NCBI GenBank assembly: GCA_965203505.1
Contig: OZ241880.1
Span: 372,001 to 436,000 of the forward strand
Length of the DNA: 64,000 bases
Reading direction: 5' to 3'
Origin: Bin127 sp965203505
GTDB lineage: Bacteria; Chloroflexota; Dehalococcoidia; Lucifugimonadales; Lucifugimonadaceae
A program made the position numbers and the translations under genes. Shown here piece after piece: positions 46,601 through 55,535 of this stretch. Below the pieces are notes generated by a model. It was not told the DNA's origin. It was given only the letters and a program-made list of their open reading frames with translations, and did no database searches. The number at the start of each line of letters is the position of its first letter. Position 1 is the first letter of the stretch.

Positions 46601-48077
46601 CTTGTGCGGGATGCGGCCCTGTGAAGACATATGTGTAGGCAACTGTGTAGTGCGCGAGAAGCAGAAACCCAACAATCGCGACCGAATACCCGGCAAATCT
46701 GCCGAATCTGCCAACTCGTGGCATCAACGATGTATGCGCCCACCAAATCGCACACCCTGTAAACACGATTAGCAGCGGAGTTGCCGGCAACATGTACCGC
46801 AGGAACTTGACTTCGAATTGGCCATTGATCAAGAGATACGGCAACAGAAATGACAGTACGACCACAAACGCGAGGTCACGTTTGATTGCAGTGCGAGCGA
46901 TAGCCCAGATCAGTCCCAACCAAACCGCAATCCCAAGAGAAATACCCAGCCCCCAAGTTGACAGTTGACGAATCTGATAGAGGAAAGCCGGCGTATCGAT
47001 GTACTGTCTGGTGAACGGAAAATCGACTATACGACGAACCATCTCGGATTGCTGGTAGACGTTGCCTACATACGTGTCCCAATCGATGATCATGTACGGC
47101 TGTGTGACCAGGAGCGCGATCACCGCGGCCGCGCCAGTTAAAGCGACGTACTGCAATCCGAGTTTGACGTCGTTCGGGTCGACCTTGCCGGTTCCACCTT
47201 TTGTCAACGCCGGTCCAATCATCAACAGCAGATGAGCGGTGCCCACGGCCAACGCGACCGGTGCAGCCGAGAATTTAGTCGCCATCGCCAACCCGAGCGT
47301 CAAACCCGTCAAGATCGCGTCAGAAGGTTTCTTGTCCTGCACCATTCGGACCGAGAAATAAATGGTGGCGACGATGAACATCGTCATCGGCGCATCGACG
47401 GCGGTATAGTGAGCGTTCTGTATCTGAATGACAGCTAACGCGGAAAGCAACGCCGCTATCAGGCCAGCGCGACGATCACCGATTAGACGTGACGCGAGAA
47501 GAAAAACGAACAGAACCGTGATCGTGTCCGATACGGCGGCCAAATTCCGCCCCGGAAAACGGAGATCGAACAGGTTCAAGTTGCTGTCAGTAAACGGCGA
47601 CGCCAATGCTCTGAAACCCGACAAAACGTAAAGCGGCAGGCTGCCGTAGTTGAACCATTTCGGGTTGAGCCTAGATTCGACATCGAACAGCCCCGGTTCG
47701 CCCAGTTGAGCGAAATCCAACCTTTCCGCTCGGCCCAGAAAATCACGTTCATCGGGGTGGTACAGACCGCCCTGATCCCAATCAGTTCCGATAACGCGCA
47801 AAAGCAACGCGAGGATCAGGATTACACCAAGCGCTAGATTGATCGCATCAAATCTCGGGGTTGCGCCAAACCCCATCGCCCCGTTGCCGGATTGCCTCGC
47901 TGGACTGGTGGTGGCCAATTCGGTAGAGGTGGTACTGTCCTGCACAGGTTTGACGCGTTCGCCCAACACCGCAACTTCATCTTCGGGAGGTCCGCAAGAC
48001 GTGCGTTCATTTACGGCGTCGGATTTAGACGGTTTCGGTTGAGATTCCATCAAACTTGGCGTTTCCAATGAACACAA
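43605..48077 (-). CDS. Giant membrane glycosyltransferase fused to a YYY (DUF2298-type) domain
   Basis: The 1490-residue protein has two membrane halves. The N-terminal half (about 70-680) looks like a GT39/ArnT-type glycosyltransferase: a DWDQGGLYHPDERDF segment with catalytic-type acids and about 11 helices. The C-terminal half (about 730-1490) is rich in helices and has YLNYYYYGQF near residue 872, matching the YYYxG motif of the Chlor_Arch_YYY/DUF2298 family. Both halves probably handle lipid-linked sugars in the membrane. A start at Met-10 is possible. The fusion is unusually long for this family. Function is inferred from motifs only. Confidence 0.82.
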   Translation of the reverse strand: MCSLETPSLMESQPKPSKSDAVNERTSCGPPEDEVAVLGERVKPVQDSTTSTELATTSPARQSGNGAMGFGATPRFDAINLALGVILILALLLRVIGTDWDQGGLYHPDERDFLGRAERLDFAQLGEPGLFDVESRLNPKWFNYGSLPLYVLSGFRALASPFTDSNLNLFDLRFPGRNLAAVSDTITVLFVFLLASRLIGDRRAGLIAALLSALAVIQIQNAHYTAVDAPMTMFIVATIYFSVRMVQDKKPSDAILTGLTLGLAMATKFSAAPVALAVGTAHLLLMIGPALTKGGTGKVDPNDVKLGLQYVALTGAAAVIALLVTQPYMIIDWDTYVGNVYQQSEMVRRIVDFPFTRQYIDTPAFLYQIRQLSTWGLGISLGIAVWLGLIWAIARTAIKRDLAFVVVLSFLLPYLLINGQFEVKFLRYMLPATPLLIVFTGCAIWWAHTSLMPRVGRFGRFAGYSVAIVGFLLLAHYTVAYTYVFTGPHPAQEVSRWLREHEGPGTVVIQEHWEEGIPNILGFRMHEKLPMYEVDNRAKFSTVARLMEDADYFVLYSNRLAATIPRLPGRYPISSRFYELLFEDQLGYRLAYSSVRVPSFLGVVYWDDPYARVPFSLPNGYRQPRGSVYNWDWFGWADESFTVYEHPHALVFQNVDNLSQAELLERIYQGTPSDELDRVFNPQVGLVYDDGQSRIQRAGEDWNAIYFLRSLPNEYAWLVWLIAVQLIALAAWPLTYVVFRPFHDRGYLFSKPLGLLIVATIAWLLSSFSLIGFNPVSIGIGIISLAIVSFVIFWHLGDEIVIFMKARWKTLAVAELIFLLAFLLFLAIRIANPDLWHAWRGGEKPMDFAYLNAITRSTIMPPYDPWFAGGYLNYYYYGQFIIATLIRITGIIPSVAYNLAVPLVFALTVGAVYTVGYNIVALAMRARGAVKLGTAPAMFGILAAVLAVVAANVDGFIQVATGLYDSAIRGQEFPAFDYWRSTRVFEHEPGGNEITEFPFFTFLYADLHAHMIAIPFAVMALGLSIVVFLRSGMGRLSKFESLAALVVLGVVVGSLRLINSWDYPTQLLFASGFILVGEFLYGHRGKLVGIVQALGKIAIVAVVGYVVYLPFHQNFELFNNGVEISKFKTALWRYLLIHGLFVFAIGSWIVLEWRRGTFRFSDIYRKLTVDYGYPSWSLVLIIGAAGVTWIAVIFSYPQFITVLAALTAAAVVALTGWFAYIRRHPGQRYIIITSALVLMGLFIAAGVDLITVKNDIGRQNTIFKFYIQAWWLLAIAATYAIWRLWDIGAFVTRRMSGVKTLWISVFAVLAVGVLVYPVMATDVRLDDRFNGIGPGIDGEAYMDDAVYRNRGMTLEFATDRPGIEWLRNHVEGAPVIVEAQWDLYTWANRISIYTGLPTILGWDWHQTQQRHEYNWEVQRRRAAINDFYTTRDVSKARDFLDEFGVRYVYVGELERGAYPQSGIEKFAIEPELNLIPVFVQGPVTIYEYRG

Positions 48078-48155
48078 CGCGCCCGTCTGTCCGAGAACAT
48101 CGCACGGGCTATAACATAACTCTAGACGATTGATTCAGCGGAAAGGTTCAATGGT

Positions 48156-49091
48156 ATGCCTACTACCCGCACAAACGAACGAGTGGCATATTTCAACGGC
48201 GAAATCGTGCCCGAAAGCCACGCTTTGGTGCCGTTCAGGGACCGCGGCTTCAAGTACGGCGACGCGGTGTTCGACATGACCCGCACGTTCGGTCATCGCA
48301 TATTCAAACTTGACGAGCATCTGGACCGCTTCTACAACTCGCTGGGCTACGTTCGAATCGATCCCGGCATCTCCAAGCGAGAGATGCACGAGGCGACGAT
48401 GCAGGTCGTCGAGCAGAACTTGAAGCTGCTTTCCGATGATGATGACTATTGGGTTGGGCAACGCGTATCCCGCGGCGTCGACCTTGTCGGTGGCGACATG
48501 TGGGCCACCGACGGCGGGCCGACCGTCATCATCGAATGCACCCCGTTGCCTTTGGGACCACGGGCGCGCCTGTATCGCGACGGAATAGATGTCTGGGTTC
48601 CATCAACCCGTCGAATCAGTCCTGACGCCTTGAGCCCACGAGCTAAATCTCACAACTATCTCAATCTGATTATGGCGGACATGGAGGCCAAAGAATACGA
48701 TCCTGAATCTTGGGCGATTCTGCTCGACGGTCGCGGCTTTTTGACCGAAGGCATCGGGTCCAACATCTTCGTCGTTAAAGACGGCGTAGCTTACACACCC
48801 AAGGCGCAATTCGTGCTGGGCGGGATTTCACGCGAGACCGCGATCGAACTGGCAGACGAGATCGACTTGGATGTTGTCGAGGCCGACTTGGACATGTTTG
48901 ATGCGATGACCTCCGATGAGGTTTTTCTGACGTCTACGTCGCTGTGCATATGCCCGGTTCGTAAGGTTCAAGGATCATCGGTGGGCGATGGAGATGTCCC
49001 CGGACCGGTAACCAAGGCATTGATGGATGCCTATGTGGACCTCGTCGATTTCGATTGGGTCGGTCAATACCTGAAACGGTTAGAAGACTGA
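48156..49091 (+). CDS. ilvE: Class IV aminotransferase (branched-chain aminotransferase-like)
   Basis: The 311-residue PLP enzyme has the fold-IV pattern: YFNGEIVPESHALVPFRDRGFKYGDAVFD, HLDRFYNS, the PLP Lys in RAKSHNYLN, EGIGSNIFVVKDG and LGGISRETAIELA. It resembles branched-chain and D-amino-acid aminotransferases, and the exact substrate is uncertain. ATG 48156 follows a GGAAAGG. It shares a divergent promoter region with the giant glycosyltransferase gene. Confidence 0.85.
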   Translation: MPTTRTNERVAYFNGEIVPESHALVPFRDRGFKYGDAVFDMTRTFGHRIFKLDEHLDRFYNSLGYVRIDPGISKREMHEATMQVVEQNLKLLSDDDDYWVGQRVSRGVDLVGGDMWATDGGPTVIIECTPLPLGPRARLYRDGIDVWVPSTRRISPDALSPRAKSHNYLNLIMADMEAKEYDPESWAILLDGRGFLTEGIGSNIFVVKDGVAYTPKAQFVLGGISRETAIELADEIDLDVVEADLDMFDAMTSDEVFLTSTSLCICPVRKVQGSSVGDGDVPGPVTKALMDAYVDLVDFDWVGQYLKRLED

Positions 49092-50044
49092 CCTCTCGAA
49101 CAGAATCGACAACGTCTCAATCTCCTCCCCAACGCGCCGACCGCCGAAAACCGCTCACGCTCGGGGCAGGTGGTTTGGCGTTTCTACTCGCCTCGCTCTG
49201 GGGCGGGCTTCCCGTAGCCGTCAAGGCCGGATTGGAAGATTCTCCGCCGCTTCGGATGGGTTTCTTGCGATTCGTGCTTGGCATGGTCGTGGTGCTCATC
49301 TGGGCGATCGTGACGCGGCAGACTTTGAAGTTCTCTCGCGCCGAGTTGTTCCCTTTGTTCGTTCTGGGGGTTTTGTTCTCGGTACAGACCGCGTTCATGA
49401 ATCTCGGTCAATACAACACGACCGCTGGCCACACTGGCGTGTTGATCACAACGTTTCCTCTTTGGGCCGGAGTATTCGCTCATTTCCTAGTGCCAAACGA
49501 CAGATTATCGAAGCGGCGTGTGGTTGGCGCATTCATCGCATATGCTGGCGCGGCTGCGATATTCGTGCGCAGCATTTTCGGTGGTGTAGACGCAATAGAC
49601 GCACTGAATCCGTGGTTGGGAGACCTGTTGATCATGTGTTCCGCCTTACTCCTAGGCCTTCGCCAGGTCTATCTGTCTCAGTTGGGTCAAAGGATCACAG
49701 TCGTCAAACTCCTGGTGGCGCAAGGCATCTTCGGAACCGCGACATTCACTATCGGTTCCTTAGTGTTCGAGTCCGCACCCTGGCAAATGACCGTGGTCCT
49801 CGCGACGTCGCTGTTTTATCAAGGTGTCGTGATCGCCGGATTCGCGTTTCTTGCTCAGACGTGGCTTTTGAGCAACTACCTGCCGAGCCGGGTGACCCTG
49901 ATTTCGCTTTCAGGGCCGGTGGTAACAGCGGTGCTATCTTGGTTGATACTGGGCGAGAACATCGGCCCTGAGTTGTGGGTCGGGGCAGCGCTCGTCGTTG
50001 TCGGGTCTTACATTGCCCAGACAAATCAGTCCGATACGAATTGA
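49055..50044 (+). CDS. EamA-family (DMT) transporter
   Basis: The 329-residue protein has ten membrane helices in two EamA repeats (LAFLLASLWGGLPVAVKAGLE; later GFAFLAQTWLLSNYLPSRVTLISLSGPVVTAVLSWLILGENI). It likely exports a small metabolite. The TTG start at 49055 overlaps the aminotransferase gene; a CTG at 49088 (CTGA overlap) or a later TTG are alternatives, so the start is uncertain. Confidence 0.88.
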   Translation: MGRSIPETVRRLTSRTESTTSQSPPQRADRRKPLTLGAGGLAFLLASLWGGLPVAVKAGLEDSPPLRMGFLRFVLGMVVVLIWAIVTRQTLKFSRAELFPLFVLGVLFSVQTAFMNLGQYNTTAGHTGVLITTFPLWAGVFAHFLVPNDRLSKRRVVGAFIAYAGAAAIFVRSIFGGVDAIDALNPWLGDLLIMCSALLLGLRQVYLSQLGQRITVVKLLVAQGIFGTATFTIGSLVFESAPWQMTVVLATSLFYQGVVIAGFAFLAQTWLLSNYLPSRVTLISLSGPVVTAVLSWLILGENIGPELWVGAALVVVGSYIAQTNQSDTN

Positions 50045-50065
50045 ACAACTAGGAGCTGGTGAGAA

Positions 50066-50500
50066 ATGTCCGAAGTGCCCAACAACTTTCGAGCAGGTTC
50101 AACCGCGTCGGTCACACGTCTGATTACCGACGAAACCGTAAGGGAGTTCGCGGAACTTAGCGGAGACACTCAACCGTTGCACCTGGACGACGAATACGCT
50201 TCTCGTACGCGATTCAGTCAGCGAATCGCCCACGGCGCCTTGCTGGTTGGCATGGTTTCGGCGGTTTTGGGGGTCAAGATGGCCAGCAAAGGAGCGACGA
50301 TCATCTTCTTGGGTCTCACTGTTAACTTTGTCGCCCCGGTCCACATCGGTGATGAGATTACAGCGAATTGTGAAGTGGTATCGGTTCGCGAGGACAAGCC
50401 CATAGTGAAGCTTGCAGTGGTTTGCAAGAACCAACAGGACGCGGAAGTGATGACTGGCGAAGCGGCTGTTTATATCGATCTTCATCCGTTGAAACAGTAG
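50066..50500 (+). CDS. MaoC-like dehydratase (hotdog fold)
   Basis: The 144-residue protein has the hotdog hydratase signature FAELSGDTQPLHLDDEYASRTRFSQRIAHGALLVG, where D and H form the hydratase motif, followed by the VNFVAPVHIGDEI strand. It may hydrate an enoyl-CoA (PhaJ-like). It begins 21 bases after the EamA gene, with an AGGAG upstream. Confidence 0.9.
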   Translation: MSEVPNNFRAGSTASVTRLITDETVREFAELSGDTQPLHLDDEYASRTRFSQRIAHGALLVGMVSAVLGVKMASKGATIIFLGLTVNFVAPVHIGDEITANCEVVSVREDKPIVKLAVVCKNQQDAEVMTGEAAVYIDLHPLKQ

Positions 50501-50595
50501 CGGACATTCCACAACACGTCCATTGTGCATTCACAACCCATCACGACCTTCCAAGCCAGGCGGATTTTGCATCACCTCTTTCACTCTCGTACACT

Positions 50596-50612
50596 AGAAA
50601 GTAGCACTTTCT
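50596..50612. promoter_or_regulatory. Short hairpin between the MaoC gene and the GreA-fusion gene
   Basis: Seven-base arms AGAAAGT and ACTTTCT surround a 3-base loop. There is no U tract, so it may be an operator or a weak pause signal. The region otherwise holds the promoter of the GreA-fusion gene. Confidence 0.35.
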
Positions 50613-50686
50613 CCTAGGTCAGATTTGGCGCGAACGCACACCGCCAGCAATCTGGCAGACCGACAATCAATATTGAGGAATACACC

Positions 50687-51526
50687 TTGGTATCAAAGAC
50701 CGACGACTCCGCAATCGCAACCGCCCCTGAGGACTACACCGTCCAAGAAGCGATTACCGAGTATGTCATGACGATCCCGGACGGGAAGAAGCGGAGCATC
50801 CACCCCGAACTATCGAAATTCGCGCGTTGGTTGGGCTCTACCAACACGTTAACCTCACTTCGACCGTCGGACATCAGCCCGTACTCTGAAACTTTCGGCG
50901 CGAGTGCGTCCGAAACTAACAAACAGCGCGTCACCGCAGTCAAAGATTTTCTCAACTACATCAAGAAAAAGGGCTACATAGACGTCAGTCTCGCCCCGCA
51001 TATCCGTGTACGCAAACCGACCATCAACGCGGCGCGCGGCGGAGCGATGAGACGCCGGAACAGTGAAGTCCAAATCACCCAACAGGGATACGACGAGATG
51101 GTCAACCGGCTCGAAGATCTCCGCGTCGAAACCATCGGATTGGCGGAAGAAATCGAGCGCGCCGCCGCCAGCGGTGACGTGCGTGAAAACTCCCCGCTCG
51201 AAGCCGCGAGAGAGAACCAAGGAATGGTCCAAGCCCAGATCAACCGGCTTGAATCTACGCTCAAGGTTGCGACCATAATCGATGAATCGGAACGAAAGGC
51301 CAGCGATCACGTTCAGATCGGTTCATGGGTACGGTTGTCGAAAAGCGGCACCGACATGACAGTCGACTACCAAGTAGTCGCCGCGAACGAAGCGAATCCG
51401 CTTCGGAACAAAATCTCTGACATCTCCCCCGTAGGCAGCGCAATACTCGGCAACAAAATTGGCGACATCGTGACCGTCAAAGCGCCTGCTGGCGAACAGC
51501 AGTTCACCATCGACGCGATCTTTTGA
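50687..51526 (+). CDS. GreA-type transcription factor fused to a tyrosine-recombinase core-binding (SAM-like) domain
   Basis: The 279-residue protein starts at TTG (GAGGAA 7 bases upstream). Residues about 17-108 resemble the N-terminal core-binding domain of tyrosine recombinases (VQEAITEYV, KFARWLG, ISPYSETF, TAVKDFLNYIKKKGYID); there is no catalytic recombinase domain. Residues about 126-279 are GreA: a coiled coil with the acidic tip GDVRENSPLEAARENQ (D164 and E167, equivalent to the cleavage-stimulating pair) and a C-terminal domain (KISDISPVGSAILGNKIGDIVTV). It should stimulate RNA cleavage by stalled RNA polymerase; the extra domain could add DNA contact. Confidence 0.87.
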   Translation: MVSKTDDSAIATAPEDYTVQEAITEYVMTIPDGKKRSIHPELSKFARWLGSTNTLTSLRPSDISPYSETFGASASETNKQRVTAVKDFLNYIKKKGYIDVSLAPHIRVRKPTINAARGGAMRRRNSEVQITQQGYDEMVNRLEDLRVETIGLAEEIERAAASGDVRENSPLEAARENQGMVQAQINRLESTLKVATIIDESERKASDHVQIGSWVRLSKSGTDMTVDYQVVAANEANPLRNKISDISPVGSAILGNKIGDIVTVKAPAGEQQFTIDAIF

Positions 51527-51606
51527 TCCTCTCGCACCGAAATCGACTCAGATTTCCGACATGCCCTCCCGTGAATCGACCTGCGGATAGCTAGTAGTAA
51601 TCGGCC

Positions 51607-52620
51607 GTGGAAGGGTATTTCGATAGCGTCACAATACTCGCTGCGTTCACCGTCGGCGTGGTCGTCTTACTGCTGTTCGATTTGATCCTTCTAAGTGGTA
51701 AGGATCACCACGTCGGCATGCGGGAAGCGACGCTCCTGACGATATTTTGGACCCTCGTCGCAGCGGCAGTCGGAGTATGGGTATTCGTAGCAGGGGGTAC
51801 CGAACTCGGAATCGAGTACGCCACGGCGTACGTAGCTGAACGAGCCCTCAGCATCGACAACCTCTTTGTATTCCTGGTCATCTTCAACTACTTTGTGCTG
51901 CCTGACCTTTTCCGATCTAGGGCTTTGCTGTTTGGGATCGTCGGTGCTCTTATCGCCCGCGCCGTATTCATTTTCTTCGCCATCGGGATAATCTCGATCT
52001 TTGAACCCGTCCTGTACTTGCTTGCAGCGATCCTCATTTTCACGGCATACAAGCTGATCACCAGCCACGATGAAGAGATCGACCCATCCAAGAATCTCGT
52101 CGTGCGTGTCTTCCGGAAGTTCACGCCGGTCTCGGATGAATACGACGGTCACAATTTCTTCACTGTCAAGAACGGAATCCGCGCTGCGACGCCCTTCGCT
52201 CTGGTCGTCATCGTGCTCGCATCCACCGACGTAGTATTCGCAATCGATTCCATCCCCACAGTCGTCGGCATCAGCAAGAATCAGTTCATCATTTGGTCAT
52301 CGAACGCCATGGCTGTGCTCGGAATGCGCCCCTTGTTCTTCCTCCTTGAGGGTCTGGTGAATCTTTTCCGATTCCTGTCGTACGGACTAGCCACGATCCT
52401 CGCGTTCATCGGCGTCAAGATCATTGTCGAAACCGCCATCCATGACCAGTTCCACAACTTCATTCACGACATCGGCGTGCCGACCGACTCGGTCTCGATC
52501 ACTATCACGTTGGGTTCGTTGGCGATCGTCATCGGCATCCTTGTCATCAGCGTGATCGCCTCAGTTTTATTGCCCCAAACGGCAGAAGACGATACAGGGC
52601 ACGACGAGGTCGCGGCGTGA
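51607..52620 (+). CDS. TerC-family membrane protein
   Basis: The 337-residue protein starts at a GTG and has about 9 helices with the conserved acidic metal-site motifs ERALSIDNLFVF and STDVVFAIDSIPTV, typical of TerC/Alx manganese exporters. No yybP-ykoY-like riboswitch fits in the 80-base gap upstream. It overlaps the next gene by 4 bases (GTGA). Confidence 0.92.
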   Translation: MEGYFDSVTILAAFTVGVVVLLLFDLILLSGKDHHVGMREATLLTIFWTLVAAAVGVWVFVAGGTELGIEYATAYVAERALSIDNLFVFLVIFNYFVLPDLFRSRALLFGIVGALIARAVFIFFAIGIISIFEPVLYLLAAILIFTAYKLITSHDEEIDPSKNLVVRVFRKFTPVSDEYDGHNFFTVKNGIRAATPFALVVIVLASTDVVFAIDSIPTVVGISKNQFIIWSSNAMAVLGMRPLFFLLEGLVNLFRFLSYGLATILAFIGVKIIVETAIHDQFHNFIHDIGVPTDSVSITITLGSLAIVIGILVISVIASVLLPQTAEDDTGHDEVAA

Positions 52621-55535
52621 CCACCGCACGCGCATCGGCGCGTTCGCAACTGGCTGAAGAGCTCAATCGAGCCGTCACCGGCGAAGTGCGTTTCGATCGA
52701 TACGCGCGGCAAATGTACTCTACGGATGCCTCCATCTATAAGATGACCCCGCTTGGAGTCGTCTTGCCTCGCGACACCGATGATGTCAGCGCCGTCATCG
52801 AGGTATGCAATCGAGCGGGTGTGTCGGTCTTGCCGCGTGGAGGAGGTACCGGATTGTCGGGCCAGACCGTCAACCGTGGCGTCGTCGTCGATTTCTCGAA
52901 ATATATGCATAACGTCATCGAAGTCAACGGCGAGGAAGGATGGGTCCACACTCAACCCGGGATCACAATCGACGAACTCAATCGGCAAGTAGCTTACACG
53001 GGCAAGTACTTCACCCCGGATCCGAGCACGTCATCTCGAGCCAACATCGGTGGCGCGATGGGCAACAACTCGTGTGGTTCGCACTCAATCATCTATGGGA
53101 AGACCGTGGATCAAGTGCAACAGATGTCCGTTGTTCTCTCCGACGGTTCAAGCGCTCGATTTCAAGCTTTGAACGCCGCTCAGCTTGAAGGAAAAATGGC
53201 GTTGTCGAATTTGGAAGGGAGTATCTACCGCGGAATACCCGGCGTCGCTGATCGTGCCGCGGGCGAGGTGGATCGTCGTTTTCCTAAGATACTCCGGAGA
53301 GTCGGCGGGTACAACATCGACCGTGTCTACACATCCCCGCAACTTGCCGACAGTCCGATCATCGACCTCACGCAGGTGATGGTCGGGTCTGAGGGAACAT
53401 TGGCGGCGGTCACCGAAGCGCGCCTCAAACTTTGGGACATACCGAAATATAAAGGCTTGGCCGTCCTGCATTTCAAAACGCTTCGCGAGTCGATGGAGGC
53501 TACGGTTGCGACGCTCGAGCACGATGTCAGCGCAGTCGAACATATCGGTCAGATCATCATCGAACAGGCGCGCAAATCTCTTGGTTTCGCTCGAAACATC
53601 GGTTTCCTACAAGGTGAACCATCAGACATCCTTGTGGTTGAGGTGACTGGCGAAACCGCGGCGGAAGTGAAGTCGAAGCTCGAAGCATTCAGAGACACGA
53701 TCCGACGCAGCACCGCAACGTTCGCCGTGACGTTGCTGTCGGAACCTGCCGAACAACGTCAAGTTTGGGCTATGCGAGAAGCCGGTTTGGGCCTCATGAT
53801 GAACGTCGAAGGCGACACCAAACCTTTGCCGTTCGTGGAAGACACCGCCGTCGCACCAGAACATCTGCCGGAATACGTCGAGCGCTTCGACGAGATCGTG
53901 AACCGTCACGGCACCGAGGCTGGATACTACGGCCATGCGAGTGTCGGGTGTCTGCACATACGGCCGATGGTCAACTTGAAGAAAAACGCCGGTATCGACA
54001 CGATGTATGCGATCGCCGACGAGATTTCCGACTTGGTGCTCGAATTCGGTGGATCGCTGAGCGGTGAGCACGGCGACGGGATCGTGCGAGGCGCGTGGGC
54101 AGAAAAGATGTTCGGCCCTGAACTGGTGGCCCATTTCCGGGAAGTCAAGGAACTGTTCGATCCTGAAGGCATCATGAACCCGGGCAAGGTCTTCGATACT
54201 CCTGACATGCGCGAAAACCTACGCTACGGTACAGATTATTCGACTGCGCCGTTGCCAACCAAGCTGGACTGGCGTGCCGACGGAGGCTTTGCCGCAGCGA
54301 TCGAGCGATGCAACGGCGTGGGTGCATGTCGAAAGGTCAATGCCGGAGCGATGTGCCCTTCGTACATGGCGACCCGCGAGGAAGAACATTCGACGCGTGG
54401 CCGCGCCAACGCACTGCGCGGCGCCCTTTCCGGTGCGTTGCCGCTAGACGACATCACATCGGAACGAATGTTCGACGTGCTCGATCTTTGTCTCGAATGT
54501 AAGTCGTGCAAATCTGAGTGCCCTTCTAACGTCGACATGGCAAAGATCAAGTACGAATTTCTTGATCTCTACTATCAAACGCACTCAGTCCCATTGCGCT
54601 CCCGAGTTGTAGCCAACATACATCGATTGAACTCGCTCGCTCCCGGCCCTTTTGCTCCGCTGGCCAACTTAGTGAATAGATCGCCTCCTGCGAGGTGGGC
54701 TTCGGAAAAGTTCCTCGGCATTGACCGCCGTCGCAAAATACCAAAAATCGTCAGCCAAACATTCGAGCAATGGTTCAGACGCAGAACTCCAAAAACCACT
54801 GGTTCACGCGGTGACATCGTCCTTTTCCACGACACCTTCATGAACTTCAATCACCCCGAATCCGGCAAAGCTGCAGTGAGACTGTTGGAAGCGCTAGGGT
54901 ATCGGGTATGTTTGGCCGAGCGCGTTTGTTGCGGGCGTCCAATGGTGTCCTCTGGATTGCTTGACCAAGCCATCGGAAACGCCCGGCGAAACATCGATGC
55001 ATTGATTCCGTATGTCGATTCAGGTGCCAAGATTGTCGGCTGCGAAAGCAGCTGCATCTTGACACTCAAAGACGAATATCCAGATCTCCTCAGCGGTGAC
55101 CCATCAGCGAAAGCTGTCGCAGAGGCGGCGTTGATGCTGGAGGAAGTGCTAATCGACGCGACAACTGACGGCGGGCAACAGATATCTTGGAACGATCGAT
55201 CGGCAGAGATACTCTTGCACGTGCACTGCCACGAACGCGCCCTAATTGGCACTACCCAAGCCGTGTCAACCCTAAACTTGCCGCCAAACTATCGCGCCGA
55301 ACTGATCGACGCCGGTTGTTGCGGCATGGCTGGATCTTTCGGGTATGCAAAAGAGCACTACGATGTGTCGCGAAAGGTGGGCGAGGATCGGCTCTTCCCT
55401 GCGCTACGCAATGCCGCACGTGGCACACGATTTGCTGTAACAGGGGTCTCTTGCAAGCAGCAGATCGAAGACGAATTAGATCGCCCGGCGCGCTTCTTGT
55501 CAGAACTGCTGGCCGAGGCCATCGATGACGAATAG
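52617..55535 (+). CDS. FAD-linked oxidase / Fe-S oxidoreductase (D-lactate/glycolate dehydrogenase type)
   Basis: The 972-residue fusion contains an FAD-binding domain (VLPRGGGTGLSGQTVNRG, GGAMGNNSCGSHS, MVGSEGTLAAVTEARL), the C-terminal FAD oxidase domain with LSGEHGDGIVRG, a two-cluster 4Fe-4S module (CNGVGACR, CPSYMATREEEHSTRGRAN, CLECKSCKSECPSNVDMAK) and two CCG domains (CCGRPMVSSG, CCGMAGSFGY). It should oxidise a 2-hydroxy acid and pass electrons to the quinone pool. GTG start overlaps the TerC stop. Confidence 0.92.
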   Translation: MTTARASARSQLAEELNRAVTGEVRFDRYARQMYSTDASIYKMTPLGVVLPRDTDDVSAVIEVCNRAGVSVLPRGGGTGLSGQTVNRGVVVDFSKYMHNVIEVNGEEGWVHTQPGITIDELNRQVAYTGKYFTPDPSTSSRANIGGAMGNNSCGSHSIIYGKTVDQVQQMSVVLSDGSSARFQALNAAQLEGKMALSNLEGSIYRGIPGVADRAAGEVDRRFPKILRRVGGYNIDRVYTSPQLADSPIIDLTQVMVGSEGTLAAVTEARLKLWDIPKYKGLAVLHFKTLRESMEATVATLEHDVSAVEHIGQIIIEQARKSLGFARNIGFLQGEPSDILVVEVTGETAAEVKSKLEAFRDTIRRSTATFAVTLLSEPAEQRQVWAMREAGLGLMMNVEGDTKPLPFVEDTAVAPEHLPEYVERFDEIVNRHGTEAGYYGHASVGCLHIRPMVNLKKNAGIDTMYAIADEISDLVLEFGGSLSGEHGDGIVRGAWAEKMFGPELVAHFREVKELFDPEGIMNPGKVFDTPDMRENLRYGTDYSTAPLPTKLDWRADGGFAAAIERCNGVGACRKVNAGAMCPSYMATREEEHSTRGRANALRGALSGALPLDDITSERMFDVLDLCLECKSCKSECPSNVDMAKIKYEFLDLYYQTHSVPLRSRVVANIHRLNSLAPGPFAPLANLVNRSPPARWASEKFLGIDRRRKIPKIVSQTFEQWFRRRTPKTTGSRGDIVLFHDTFMNFNHPESGKAAVRLLEALGYRVCLAERVCCGRPMVSSGLLDQAIGNARRNIDALIPYVDSGAKIVGCESSCILTLKDEYPDLLSGDPSAKAVAEAALMLEEVLIDATTDGGQQISWNDRSAEILLHVHCHERALIGTTQAVSTLNLPPNYRAELIDAGCCGMAGSFGYAKEHYDVSRKVGEDRLFPALRNAARGTRFAVTGVSCKQQIEDELDRPARFLSELLAEAIDDE

